Part shown: positions 1-8,852 of the stretch, piece by piece | Position numbering within the stretch: position 1 is the stretch's first letter | Layout: every line of letters starts with the position of its first letter | Source: Blastocatellia bacterium | GTDB lineage: Bacteria; Acidobacteriota; Blastocatellia; Chloracidobacteriales; JADJPF01 | Direction: 5' to 3' | Length of the DNA: 64,000 nt | Assembly: GCA_016713405.1 (NCBI GenBank) | Contig: JADJPF010000022.1 | Span: forward strand, 428,501 to 492,500 | Translations under genes and position numbers: made by a program | The notes under the pieces: model-generated | What the model was told of the DNA's origin: nothing | The model's database searches: none | Seen by the model: only the letters and a program-made list of their open reading frames with translations

Positions 1-677
1 GATTTGCTCAATTTTTAGGTGAACCAGTGATGATTATTGGACACCAAAAAGCAAATCTTAAAAGTCGTAAAACCGAAGATCGCAAGATGCGTAATTTTGG
101 TATGCCAAAACCAGAAGGTTATCGTAAAGCCTTGCGGGTGATGAAGTTAGCTGAAAAGTTTAACCGTCCAATTTTTTGTTTTATTGACACACCAGGTGCT
201 TATCCAGGCATTGAAGCAGAAGAACGAGGACAAGCCGAAGCTATAGCAAGAAATTTAATTGAAATGGCTAGAATTCGTGTTCCAATAATCATTACTGTCA
301 CTGGGGAAGGTGGTTCTGGAGGGGCATTAGCTATAGGTGTTGGTGATATAGTTTATATTTTAGAAAATGCTGTTTATTCTGTAATTTCTCCAGAAGGTTG
401 TGCTGCAATTTTATGGAAAGACTCAGCTAAAGCAGATAAAGCGGCTGAAAGTATGAAGATAACAGCACAGGATCTAAAAGCTTTAGGTATTATAGATGAA
501 ATAATTCCTGAACCTAAAGGCGGCGCACATAAAGACTATGAAACAATGGCAAATATATTAAAAGAGCGTCTTGCTATTGCTTTAGCAAGTATTCGTGAAC
601 TACCTATCACAGAAATGCTAGAGCGTCGTTATGAAAAATTCCGCTCTATGGGTGCTTTTGAAGAAAGATTTTTATAA
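1..677 (+). CDS. accA: Acetyl-CoA carboxylase carboxyltransferase subunit alpha (5' truncated)
   Basis: The frame is open from base 3, and the true start lies outside the window. About 224 residues are visible of a family usually near 320, so roughly the first 95 are missing. AccA is half of the carboxyltransferase that moves CO2 from carboxybiotin to acetyl-CoA, the first committed step of fatty-acid synthesis in the cytosol. The visible part has FIDTPGAYPG, GEGGSGGALAIGVGD and SVISPEGCAAILW, which form the crotonase-like active-site region with its oxyanion-holding glycines. The C-terminal IIPEPKGGAH stretch is also typical. The gene ends in TAA 75 bases before the methyltransferase ATG, and that neighbour looks unrelated. 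Identification is secure. Confidence 0.96.
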   Translation, partial: FAQFLGEPVMIIGHQKANLKSRKTEDRKMRNFGMPKPEGYRKALRVMKLAEKFNRPIFCFIDTPGAYPGIEAEERGQAEAIARNLIEMARIRVPIIITVTGEGGSGGALAIGVGDIVYILENAVYSVISPEGCAAILWKDSAKADKAAESMKITAQDLKALGIIDEIIPEPKGGAHKDYETMANILKERLAIALASIRELPITEMLERRYEKFRSMGAFEERFL

Positions 678-752
678 GTTTTAAACCTATATTGTTGAGT
701 CCTTTTGTTTGACTTTTAGCACAATACCAAAAAGTAAAATAGTTGGTTGATT

Positions 753-1652
753 ATGCTAAAAGCACACTGGAAAGATATGGATAAGTTTATAAAACAAGTA
801 AAAGAAACAGTTGCTATTTACAATGGAGACTGTTTTGATTGTCTTGGAGATCTAAAAAACGAGTCTATAGACCTTATCTTTGCTGATCCTCCTTACAACA
901 TCGGAAAAATTTTTGGTGATTTTATTGATAGTTGGCCGTCTGATAAACATTATGCTGAATGGTGTTACAAATGGTTAGAACTTTGCATTAAAAAGTTAAA
1001 ACCTAATGGTAGTCTTTACGTAATGACTAGCACACAAGCAATGCCATATATTGATTTATGGTTGCGCGAAAGATTAACGATTCTTTCACGCATTGTTTGG
1101 CATTATGATAGTTCAGGGGTTCAAGCAAAAAAACACTTTGGTTCATTGTATGAGCCAATTCTTTTTTGTGTAAAAGATCCCAAAAACTATACTTTTAATG
1201 CTACAGATATAGAGGTTGAAGCAAAAACAGGCGCCACACGCAAGCTTATTGATTATAGAAAAGAAATACCTACCCAATATAAAACTACTAAGGTACCAGG
1301 CAATACATGGTATATACCTAGAGTACGATACCGAATGTTAGAATATGAAAATCATCCAAGCCAAAAACCAGAAGCTCTTTTAGAGAGAATTATTAAGGCT
1401 AGCAGTAACCCAAAAGATATTGTACTTGATCCATTTGCAGGGACTTTTACAACTTGTGCTGTTGCACAAAGATTTGATCGTAAATCCATTGGCATTGAGT
1501 TGCAATCTGAATATTTTAAGATTGGATTACGAAGACTTAGTATTTCTAGCCATTTTAATGGGGAAGAACTGAAACCTTTAGAAAAAAATTTTATAAGAAA
1601 AAGTAGTAACCTTTCTATAGAACTAAAACAAGACAGCCTTTTTGATGTATAA
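753..1652 (+). CDS. YhdJ-like beta-class adenine-specific DNA methyltransferase
   Basis: About 299 residues. Motif IV (DPPYNIGK, near residue 45) precedes the AdoMet-binding motif I (DPFAGTFTT, near residue 227), which is the order of beta-class amino-methyltransferases. Blocks such as WHYDSSGVQAKKHFGS, KVPGN and ENHPSQKPEALL resemble Escherichia coli YhdJ along its length as I remember it. YhdJ methylates adenine in ATGCAT, so that specificity is inferred here. TTG 747, ATG 753 and ATG 777 are in-frame starts; 777 has GGAAAG just upstream, so the start is not fixed. The stop overlaps the start of the next gene, indicating translational coupling with a probable cognate nuclease. An orphan regulatory methylase is the alternative, but the overlap argues against it. 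Confidence 0.88.
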   Translation: MLKAHWKDMDKFIKQVKETVAIYNGDCFDCLGDLKNESIDLIFADPPYNIGKIFGDFIDSWPSDKHYAEWCYKWLELCIKKLKPNGSLYVMTSTQAMPYIDLWLRERLTILSRIVWHYDSSGVQAKKHFGSLYEPILFCVKDPKNYTFNATDIEVEAKTGATRKLIDYRKEIPTQYKTTKVPGNTWYIPRVRYRMLEYENHPSQKPEALLERIIKASSNPKDIVLDPFAGTFTTCAVAQRFDRKSIGIELQSEYFKIGLRRLSISSHFNGEELKPLEKNFIRKSSNLSIELKQDSLFDV

Positions 1653-2796
1653 ATTTGAAATTACTAATCACACATTTACATCTGTTATTCTTGGTATTCT
1701 TGAAGTGCATTTTGGGGATTATGCTAAAGATGTATTTGAGGCAAGCCCTTTACTTGGATATTTAAACAATAAAACAAAAGCTGCAAATCGAGGCTCAAAA
1801 GCGCGAGGAGCTTTTGCAAATCATTATGCTTTATATGTTGTGATTGAAGATTATATAAATAATGGCTTTTTTTATGAAAAAACAAAACTTTCATACTCAA
1901 AATATGAAGGGGCAAAATTCTCTGATTTATTTCGTAGACAAAGAGAATTACCTTTTGGTAGAAAGCTACAAAACCATGCTCTAAATGCCCGCTTAAATGA
2001 TGAATTTAAGAAATTTTATCCTACACTGGGCAAACAACCTATAGTTCGTGATGTTGAAAAACAAAGATATTGGATTCAAGAAGATTTGCTAAAAGTAAAA
2101 ATTAGAAAAAAAGATGGTGAAGACTTTACTTACAACATAGCAAAAGCGGTTATTAACATAATTGAATCTTATATAGCCACAAAAAAAGCTGCATTTGAAA
2201 ACTTTCTTGAAGTATGTAAAAAAATAGTAGATTTTGGAGAAGAAAAAGCTGATAAGGCAATGGAGTTTATTGTAGAGCAATTAAACCCAGATGTAGATGC
2301 AAGAATTTTTGAAATTGTTAGTTATGCTGTACTTAAAGCTATGTATGAACAACAAACAATTTGGATTGGAAATGAAAAAGAGACAGTTGTTGAAAAAGCA
2401 TTAACTTTATATAAAACAGGAAGGACAAATGCTAATGATGGGGGGATAGATTTTGTTATGAAGCCCATAGGTAGGTTTTTCCAAGTCACTGAAACAACAG
2501 ATGTAAGCAAATATTTTTTGGACATTGACAAAGTGCAAAAGTTTCCTATCACTTTTGTTATTAAATCAGATGAAACAACTAATAAAATTTGTGAACAAAT
2601 TAAAATTCAAGCAATGGCAAAATACAAGATCGAGTCTGTAGTAGAATCTTATATGCAGGCTATTGAAGAAATAATTAACATTCAAAGCTTGGTCAGTATT
2701 TTTATGGAAATTGTGAAAAGTGGAAAAATTGAAAAAGTAATGAACGAAATCGTGGTTCAAAGCAAACTCGAATTTAATTACAATGAGGAAGTCTAA
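1645..2796 (+). CDS. Putative type II restriction endonuclease, PD-(D/E)XK-like
   Basis: About 383 residues starting at ATG 1645, eight bases inside the end of the methyltransferase gene; TTG 1642 is possible. I do not recognise a named family. A nuclease-like core is visible near residues 262-285: GGIDFV followed by a strand ending FFQVTE, similar in layout to the GG-x-D ... (E/Q)-x-K core of Mrr-like PD-(D/E)XK nucleases, with an acidic helix (GNEKETVVEKAL) before it. The usual lysine after Q is not in its standard place. The rest is mainly helical and lysine-rich. Coupling to a YhdJ-like methylase makes a restriction partner, possibly cutting at ATGCAT, the best guess. This is inference from context plus a weak motif. 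Confidence 0.62.
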   Translation: MYKFEITNHTFTSVILGILEVHFGDYAKDVFEASPLLGYLNNKTKAANRGSKARGAFANHYALYVVIEDYINNGFFYEKTKLSYSKYEGAKFSDLFRRQRELPFGRKLQNHALNARLNDEFKKFYPTLGKQPIVRDVEKQRYWIQEDLLKVKIRKKDGEDFTYNIAKAVINIIESYIATKKAAFENFLEVCKKIVDFGEEKADKAMEFIVEQLNPDVDARIFEIVSYAVLKAMYEQQTIWIGNEKETVVEKALTLYKTGRTNANDGGIDFVMKPIGRFFQVTETTDVSKYFLDIDKVQKFPITFVIKSDETTNKICEQIKIQAMAKYKIESVVESYMQAIEEIINIQSLVSIFMEIVKSGKIEKVMNEIVVQSKLEFNYNEEV

Positions 2797-2825
2797 AAGG
2801 TCAAAATAGAAAAGTCTTGCCAAGT

Positions 2826-2858
2826 TTCAGCAGACGCATATTTGCTACGCCTGCTGAA
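2826..2858. terminator. Hairpin terminator between convergent genes
   Basis: The arms ttcagcagacg and cgcctgctgaa pair over 11 positions with one mismatch around a loop of about 11 bases. It sits between the stops of the restriction gene (+) and the PDZ gene (-), so it could serve both strands. The T-tracts on either side are short, so efficiency is uncertain. Confidence 0.6.
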
Positions 2859-2883
2859 TTTCTGAAAAATTAGCGAGTTAAGC

Positions 2884-3993
2884 TTAAAGATAAATATCAA
2901 GATCTCCAACAAAGTTTTCGTCAAAGTCAAAATTAAAATCAGGGATGTGGATCTCAGGTAAATCTTTTAGTTCTTTTAATTCAATAGGTGGAATAGGTGG
3001 AATAGGTGGAATAGGTGGAATAGCAAAATCTTCCAACTCTACTAAAGCTTGTGGTTCAGCAGGAAAATAGAAATTAAAATTTTCTCCTGGTTCAGGTCTA
3101 GCTTCTAAATTGGCTCTCAATTCTATCTTTTGTCGATTACGTATAACTATTAATCGTGCTTCTCCAGACTCAATCTTACTTACTTCTTTACGTAAATCAC
3201 GACTATTTCTAATTACATTTCCATTAATTTCAACAATTACATCACCTGCTTGAAGACCTGCTTTAGATGCTGGGCTATTTTCTGAAACATTAGAAACTAA
3301 AACTCCTTGCTCTTTTTCTACTCCAAAATATTTGCCTAATTGATCAGTGAGTTCTTGAACGCTAACACCTAAACGACCACGCCCAAAAGCAAAAAAGAAT
3401 TTGTCAGTTTTACCTTCTGCACGGGCTTTTTCAAATTCTTTTTTGTATTTTTCTATGGCTTCGTGGGACTGTTCTAAAGCTTTTTTGCGAACTTCCCCTG
3501 CTTTTTCAAGAGCTTTTCTATGTTCTTCACCTCGACCATATGAGAAAGCATAAAAGTCTTTTTCTAAGGATTTATCTAAAGTAAAACTTAACAGTTGAGA
3601 ATTACTACCTCGAATAATACGTAAAGATGTAGATTTACCAAATTCTACTTCTTGTAATTTTCTTCGCAGGTCTTGATAAGATTCAATAGCTTTACCATCA
3701 AGTTCTACAATTACATCTCCAGCTTTTAGTCCAGCGCGATCTGCTGCGCTATCTTTTAGTACCTCTTTAACTAAAACAGCACGTTTTTCACCAAGGTTTA
3801 GTTCTTGAGCGCGTTCTTTAGATAAACGGCCAGCAATAATTCCTAAGCGTTTGCCTCCAAATACCATTGTTATTTTTGATCTAGAGTTGTCTAATTCTTC
3901 TTTTTTCTTATCAGTTTGTGCTGTTGTTGCAGTTTGTAATCCAAGTATTAAAGAAAGTGCTAAGGTTAGTCCTAGTTTTGTGGACTTAAACAT
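2884..3993 (-). CDS. Exported double PDZ-domain protein
   Basis: 369 residues. An N-terminal signal peptide is clear (KLGLTLALSLILGLQTATTA), so the protein should be exported. Two PDZ domains follow, at about residues 60-150 and 205-290, each with the signature AGLKAGDVIVELDGK or AGLQAGDVIVEINGN. Between them is a charged helical linker (about 155-200). There is no serine-protease domain as in DegP or HtrA, so this is a binding or adaptor module and not a protease by itself. The C-terminus is acidic and contains a Pro-Pro-Ile repeat. The start is preceded by AAGGAGATATAT, a good ribosome site. Transcription is separate from the kinase gene upstream (111-base gap). Substrate unknown. Confidence 0.85.
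   Translation of the reverse strand: MFKSTKLGLTLALSLILGLQTATTAQTDKKKEELDNSRSKITMVFGGKRLGIIAGRLSKERAQELNLGEKRAVLVKEVLKDSAADRAGLKAGDVIVELDGKAIESYQDLRRKLQEVEFGKSTSLRIIRGSNSQLLSFTLDKSLEKDFYAFSYGRGEEHRKALEKAGEVRKKALEQSHEAIEKYKKEFEKARAEGKTDKFFFAFGRGRLGVSVQELTDQLGKYFGVEKEQGVLVSNVSENSPASKAGLQAGDVIVEINGNVIRNSRDLRKEVSKIESGEARLIVIRNRQKIELRANLEARPEPGENFNFYFPAEPQALVELEDFAIPPIPPIPPIPPIELKELKDLPEIHIPDFNFDFDENFVGDLDIYL
2983..3018. repeat. 9-bp tandem repeat (aataggtgg x4) encoding Pro-Pro-Ile
   Basis: Four exact head-to-tail copies of aataggtgg, followed by a partial fifth, within the 3' end of the PDZ gene. On the coding strand they give a run of Pro-Pro-Ile units. The 9-base unit keeps frame, so copy-number change would only lengthen or shorten the proline-rich stretch. 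Confidence 0.9.
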
Positions 3994-4104
3994 ATATATC
4001 TCCTTACCATTTGTTTATATATTTTGCTGGGGTTTATTGGACTTTCACGCAAAACTATGCTTAAAAGTTCCAAAAGCTTTGGAGATATTTTGTTTTATCA
4101 AAGT

Positions 4105-6006
4105 TTATTGGCTTAGTACCTCTTTAACAAGTTTTAGTAATTTTTCTGTAGTATAAGGTTTTTGTAGCACTCCATTGATATTATAAGCTTCATCATTTAC
4201 TACATTTATTGTACTAACACCACTAGCAAGAATTACTTTAATAGTGGGATCTATTTTTCTTAGAGCTTTTATTGTAGTAAGTCCATCCATAAAAGGCATA
4301 ATATTATCTGTAATTACTAAAGAGATTCTTTCTTTTTCTTGTAAATAATTTGCAATGGCTTCTGTTCCATCATTTGCAGTTAAAACCTCATAATTGCTGG
4401 CTTCTAAAGTAGCTTTGGTGATTTCTCTAACAGAAATTTCATCATCAACAACTAATATCATTTCTCCTTGACCAGCAAATAAATCATAAGGCTCTTTTTC
4501 TGCAACTGAGACTTCTTTTACTTCTGATGCAGGTAAATGGATCTTAAACTTAGTTCCATATTTAATTTTACTCTCTAGCGTAATAAATCCATCGTGAGCT
4601 TTAACTATACTTATTACTGTAGGCAGACCTAAACCTGTTCCTTTACCTATTTCTTTGGTGGTAAAAAATGGTTCATATATTTTTGACATTGTTTCAATTG
4701 ACATACCTTCGCCAGTGTCAGCAATTTCTATAACAACATGTGGGCCAACTTTTGCTTCCTCGCTAATTTGAGCATAATTTTCATCAATAAATAAATTATC
4801 TATACTAATAGATAGAGTACCTCCATTAGGCATAGCATCGCGAGCATTAACACAGAGATTCATTAAAACCTGGTGAATTTGTGTAGTATCAGCTAAAACA
4901 CTCCAAATATCTTTTTTTATACTAATTAATGGGTTGATATTTTTAGGGAAAGTTTCTCTAATAACTTTCTCAACTTCTGAGACTAAATGGCTAATTTGTA
5001 TTGCTATTCTTTGACTTTCTAGCCCACGTCCAAAAGAAAGTACCTGTTTAACTAAATCAGCACCTCTTTGAGAACTATCTTCCAACATATTAAGTAGTTT
5101 TTGGCTTCTCTCATCTGGAAGACGTTTTTTTAATATTTGGATAAACATCATTATTGGAGCAAGAACATTATTTAAGTCATGAGCAATACCACTTGCTAAA
5201 GCTCCAATACATTCCATTCTTTGGGCCCGTAAAAATTGTGCTTCTAACTTTTTTTTCTCTGTAATATCTGTATTAACTACTAGTAATGTTTGTAAGAAAC
5301 TAGGTTCACCTTTAATTAAAGCTTGACGACTTTCTACAATAATTTCTCTATTAACTTTATTAACTTGTTTTAATTCCCCAAACCATTCTCCTTTTTCAAG
5401 AACATTTTTAGTAGTGGTAGAAAAAAGGGAAGGCTCTTTCTTAAAAGTTATATCTTTAATATTTCTACCAAGGGTTTCTTCAGCCGTCCACCCATAAAGA
5501 CGTTCTGATCCCTTACTCCAAAACAAAATATTACCTTCTAAATCTAGTTCTTGAATTGCATCAGGAACAATATTAATTAAAGTTGCTTGCCTATGAATTT
5601 CTACTTCTGCCATTTTACGTTGAGTACGCTCTTGTTTTTCCCGTAAGGCACGAAAGACAGAAGGAATAAGTTTTGAAAGCCGGTTTTTAAGTACATAATC
5701 AGTTGCACCATTCTTAAAACCTTCTATTGCTGCATCTTCTCCAATTGTCCCAGAAATATAAATAAATGGGGTATCAGGGGTTTTTTCTTTTGCTATTTCT
5801 AAAGCTTTTGCTCCACTAAATGAAGGTATAGAATAATCTGAAAAAATCAGATCAAACTTTTGTGTTTGAACAGCTTTAACATATGATTCCCGATTGCTAA
5901 CCTGTAGGATTTCAAACTTTACGCCTTCAGAATCTAGTATCTCTTTAACTAATTCTGCATCATTAGGGTTATCTTCTAGGTGTAGTATTTTAATTTTTGT
6001 TTCCAT
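4105..6006 (-). CDS. Hybrid sensor histidine kinase, REC-PAS-HisKA-HATPase-REC
   Basis: 633 residues with no membrane segment, so cytosolic. Domains in order: receiver (about 5-125, LHLEDNPNDAELV with phosphoacceptor Asp in LIFSDYSIPS); PAS (about 140-250, DAIQELDLEGNILFW and GWTAEETLGR); HisKA with the phosphoacceptor His in ASGIAHDLNNVLAP (near 275); HATPase with N-box NLCVNARDAMPNGG, G1 IADTGEGMS, F-box YEPFFTTK and G2 GKGTGLGL (about 385-500); and a C-terminal receiver (about 515-630, ILVVDDE and ITDNIMPFMDGL). The HDLNN form of the H-box marks the NtrB-like group. It is third in a cluster with a CheY-like regulator 19 bases upstream and a membrane kinase before that, so the three probably form one phosphorelay. 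No output domain is present. No clear Shine-Dalgarno precedes the ATG. Confidence 0.93.
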   Translation of the reverse strand: METKIKILHLEDNPNDAELVKEILDSEGVKFEILQVSNRESYVKAVQTQKFDLIFSDYSIPSFSGAKALEIAKEKTPDTPFIYISGTIGEDAAIEGFKNGATDYVLKNRLSKLIPSVFRALREKQERTQRKMAEVEIHRQATLINIVPDAIQELDLEGNILFWSKGSERLYGWTAEETLGRNIKDITFKKEPSLFSTTTKNVLEKGEWFGELKQVNKVNREIIVESRQALIKGEPSFLQTLLVVNTDITEKKKLEAQFLRAQRMECIGALASGIAHDLNNVLAPIMMFIQILKKRLPDERSQKLLNMLEDSSQRGADLVKQVLSFGRGLESQRIAIQISHLVSEVEKVIRETFPKNINPLISIKKDIWSVLADTTQIHQVLMNLCVNARDAMPNGGTLSISIDNLFIDENYAQISEEAKVGPHVVIEIADTGEGMSIETMSKIYEPFFTTKEIGKGTGLGLPTVISIVKAHDGFITLESKIKYGTKFKIHLPASEVKEVSVAEKEPYDLFAGQGEMILVVDDEISVREITKATLEASNYEVLTANDGTEAIANYLQEKERISLVITDNIMPFMDGLTTIKALRKIDPTIKVILASGVSTINVVNDEAYNINGVLQKPYTTEKLLKLVKEVLSQ

Positions 6007-6025
6007 ATAGTTTTATATTAATAAC

Positions 6026-6472
6026 TTATACAATTTTACTTGGAGGAGGTTCATTAATTACAGCCCAAAATAAACCAATTTCTTTAACAGCAGTAATAAA
6101 TTGTTGAAAGTCTACAGGCTTTACCACATAAGCATTTGCTCCTAAATTATAACTAATAACTAAGTCTTTTTCTTCTCTTGAAGAAGTTAACATAACAACA
6201 GGGATTGTTTTTAATTTTTCATCATCCCGAATTTGTTTTAGAACTTCTAACCCATTAACTTTTGGCATTTTTATATCTAGGAGAATTACTGCGGGGTTTC
6301 CATTTGTTCTGTTGCTAAAGCTTCCTTGGCAGTAAAGATAGTCTAATGCTTCTGAGCCATCTCGCACAACTATAACTTCATTTGCTAAATTATGTTCACC
6401 TAATGCTTCTAATGATAGTTCAACATCATTAGGGTTATCTTCTGCCAGTAAAATTTTATGTACTTTTGCCAT
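6026..6472 (-). CDS. Rcp1/CheY-like single-domain response regulator
   Basis: 148 residues, a lone receiver domain. Visible residues are the acidic pocket in LLAEDNPNDVE, the phosphoacceptor Asp in VILLDIKMPKVNGLEVL, the conserved Thr/Ser in VVMLTSSREEKD and the Lys in AYVVKPVDF. The slightly long form with DNPND and the extended beta4-alpha4 region is that of Rcp1-type regulators, which partner with phytochrome-like kinases. A strong AGGAG precedes the ATG. It lies 11 bases after the membrane histidine kinase and 19 before the hybrid kinase, and likely shuttles phosphoryl groups between them. No output domain is present. Confidence 0.94.
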   Translation of the reverse strand: MAKVHKILLAEDNPNDVELSLEALGEHNLANEVIVVRDGSEALDYLYCQGSFSNRTNGNPAVILLDIKMPKVNGLEVLKQIRDDEKLKTIPVVMLTSSREEKDLVISYNLGANAYVVKPVDFQQFITAVKEIGLFWAVINEPPPSKIV

Positions 6473-6483
6473 AAATTAAACTC

Positions 6484-8610
6484 CTAGTTTATTTTAGGTA
6501 ATGAAAAATAGAAGGTTGCTCCTTCATTTAGTTTACTTTCTGCCCAAACTTTTCCTTTATGCCGATGAATAATACGTCTAACAGTGGCTAGTCCAATTCC
6601 AACACCTTCAAATTCATCTGCACGATGCAAGCGTTGAAAAACCCCAAATAGCTTATTAGCATATTGCATATCAAATCCAACTCCATTATCACGAATAAAG
6701 ATTATTTCTTCCATAGACGAAGTTTCTGATCCTATTTCTATTACTGGAGTAGAGCATGTACTAGAGTATTTTATAGCATTAGAAATTAAGTTGTTTAAAA
6801 CAACTCTTAACATTGCTGCATCTGCATCAACCTTTGGTAAGTCATTGATAATCCACGTTATATTATCTTTTCCTGACATTTCTATTTGTGTTTTGACTGC
6901 TTCCTTAACTATTTCTCCAAGCTCAATTATTGTAGTTGACATGTCTTGTTTTCCCATTCGAGAAAATGCAAGTAATTCATCAATCAAAACTCCCATTTTT
7001 TGTGCTGCTTCAGAAATAATCTTAATATATCTGTTACCTTTTTCATCTAGCTTAACAGTAGCATGTTTTTCTAACAATTGAATAAAGCCATTTATATGTC
7101 TTAATGGTGCGCGTAAATCATGCGATACAGAATAACTAAAAGCTTCTAGTTCTTTATTTGTAGCATTAAGTTGTTCAGTACGTTCTAAAACTCGCTTTTC
7201 TAACTCTACATTTAATTTTTCAATCTCTTTACGAGATTTTTTATGCTCTAATATTTCTTCTTGCAACTGTTTATTTGTTAATTCTAATTGTTTGGTTCGC
7301 TCTTCAACTTTCTTTTCCAATTCTTCAGTTAGCTTACGCAAATCTTCTTCTAACTTTTTTCTTTTTGTTATATCTGTTGAAATACCTGCTAAAGCATATG
7401 GTTTGCCATCAGCATCAAAAATAGGAAATTTTACAGAAAGATAAGTACGTGCGCCATTTTGATGAGGTGCTGTTTCTTCATAAATAAGAGCTTTTTTTGT
7501 TTCAATTACTTTTTTATCATTTTTTAGATATTCATCTGCTGCTTCTTTAGGAAAAACTTCATGCATCGATTTACCTACAAGGGTTTTTCTAGGTATCTGA
7601 AATTCCTTTTCAAAAGGCTCATTCATTAAAATAAATCGACCTTCTAAATCTTTAAGATATATTATGGATGGAGAATTATTTAATATTGCTTGTAACTTTT
7701 CTTCACTTTCCTTAAGCGCCATCTCTATTTTTCTTCGAGCAACATCATTTTGATTTAATGTCCAAGCTTGCCAAAGAATAAAAGATGTAAAAAAAACTAT
7801 TGTTGTAATTGCATATATTGTTAATCCAAATTCAGTATCATAAAATCCTAAATCCTGCCCCTTTAATCTAATCCAACCTAAAACTAATGGCATAAAAATA
7901 GCTACAGGCAGTAAACGTCTTGCTACTGTACTACCATAATAACTACCATTAAGTATACTAGCTATAGCATTGTTAGGGTAAATCCAAAATATTCCAAAAG
8001 ATAGAACTAGTAGTGATATTGCTGTATGTAGAGCTATTTGTGTATTAAGTTCTTGCCCATAAAAAGTAACAGAATGATAAGCATAGCCAGTAATAGAAAG
8101 CAAAGAAAGAAATCCAGTAGTTAAGGTTAATATTTGTGCTGTAGCATATTTATGTAAAACTTTTGTAGTAAAAGAGAAAAAAGCTACACTTAATAAAATA
8201 AAATTTATCGCTGTCATAGGGGCCATTGGCCCGAGTCTAGTATTTCCTACTTGCTTAAATGGTCGCCAAAATAAAACATGATCTAAGCCTAAATCTCCCT
8301 TTAATAAATATTCTCCCAGTGATAATAAACTTATTAACATTATTAACATTGAAGAAATATAGATTAAGGATTTTTGTTTGTTGTGTAAGTTTCCAACTTC
8401 TGATGAATTACTTATAGATGCCCAAAGCATAAAACTAGATAAAATAAAGCAAATAGCTGTATTTGGCTGCATTGCAGCAAATGCAGGGGTTATCCTTAAT
8501 AAACTTTCAATAGAAAACCCCCAACCAATAAAATTAGTTATTCCTATTAAAAAACAGAAAATAGAAACTAACTTACAAAAAGACAATGTCTTAAAGTATT
8601 GAGTAAGCAT
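6484..8610 (-). CDS. Membrane-bound PAS sensor histidine kinase
   Basis: 708 residues. The N-terminal 290 residues hold about eight hydrophobic segments (for example LVSIFCFLIGITNFIGWGF), a MASE-like integral membrane sensor I cannot assign to a named family. A PAS domain follows (about 300-420, with IIYLKDLEGRFILMN and AGISTDITKRKKLEE), then a long coiled coil (about 420-490). HisKA carries the H-box in YSVSHDLRAPLRHI, and HATPase has NLISNAIKYSS, FIRDNGVGFD and GVGIGLATV. AGGAAA precedes the ATG at the usual distance. A perfect TATAAT lies on the minus strand at 8669-8674, without a convincing -35 box. First gene of the phosphorelay cluster. Ligand unknown; the PAS may sense redox or a small molecule. 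Confidence 0.93.
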   Translation of the reverse strand: MLTQYFKTLSFCKLVSIFCFLIGITNFIGWGFSIESLLRITPAFAAMQPNTAICFILSSFMLWASISNSSEVGNLHNKQKSLIYISSMLIMLISLLSLGEYLLKGDLGLDHVLFWRPFKQVGNTRLGPMAPMTAINFILLSVAFFSFTTKVLHKYATAQILTLTTGFLSLLSITGYAYHSVTFYGQELNTQIALHTAISLLVLSFGIFWIYPNNAIASILNGSYYGSTVARRLLPVAIFMPLVLGWIRLKGQDLGFYDTEFGLTIYAITTIVFFTSFILWQAWTLNQNDVARRKIEMALKESEEKLQAILNNSPSIIYLKDLEGRFILMNEPFEKEFQIPRKTLVGKSMHEVFPKEAADEYLKNDKKVIETKKALIYEETAPHQNGARTYLSVKFPIFDADGKPYALAGISTDITKRKKLEEDLRKLTEELEKKVEERTKQLELTNKQLQEEILEHKKSRKEIEKLNVELEKRVLERTEQLNATNKELEAFSYSVSHDLRAPLRHINGFIQLLEKHATVKLDEKGNRYIKIISEAAQKMGVLIDELLAFSRMGKQDMSTTIIELGEIVKEAVKTQIEMSGKDNITWIINDLPKVDADAAMLRVVLNNLISNAIKYSSTCSTPVIEIGSETSSMEEIIFIRDNGVGFDMQYANKLFGVFQRLHRADEFEGVGIGLATVRRIIHRHKGKVWAESKLNEGATFYFSLPKIN

Positions 8611-8852
8611 TAAGGTATTTCCTGTCTTAAATTAACTTACTGGGATTTTTACTGTATTTATTACTTGTATTATATATTTTAGGAAAATATGCGTATCATT
8701 TTATCATCTATAACTTAAGTACAATACTATAAGCCAAAGGTCTTTTCAAGATATTAATATATTGTTATTAAGATTTTTGATTTATGTATTTGTAAACAGA
8801 AGAGTTATTATCTTTTAATTTTATTTGATAGATAAAGGTAAGACTTTATGAA

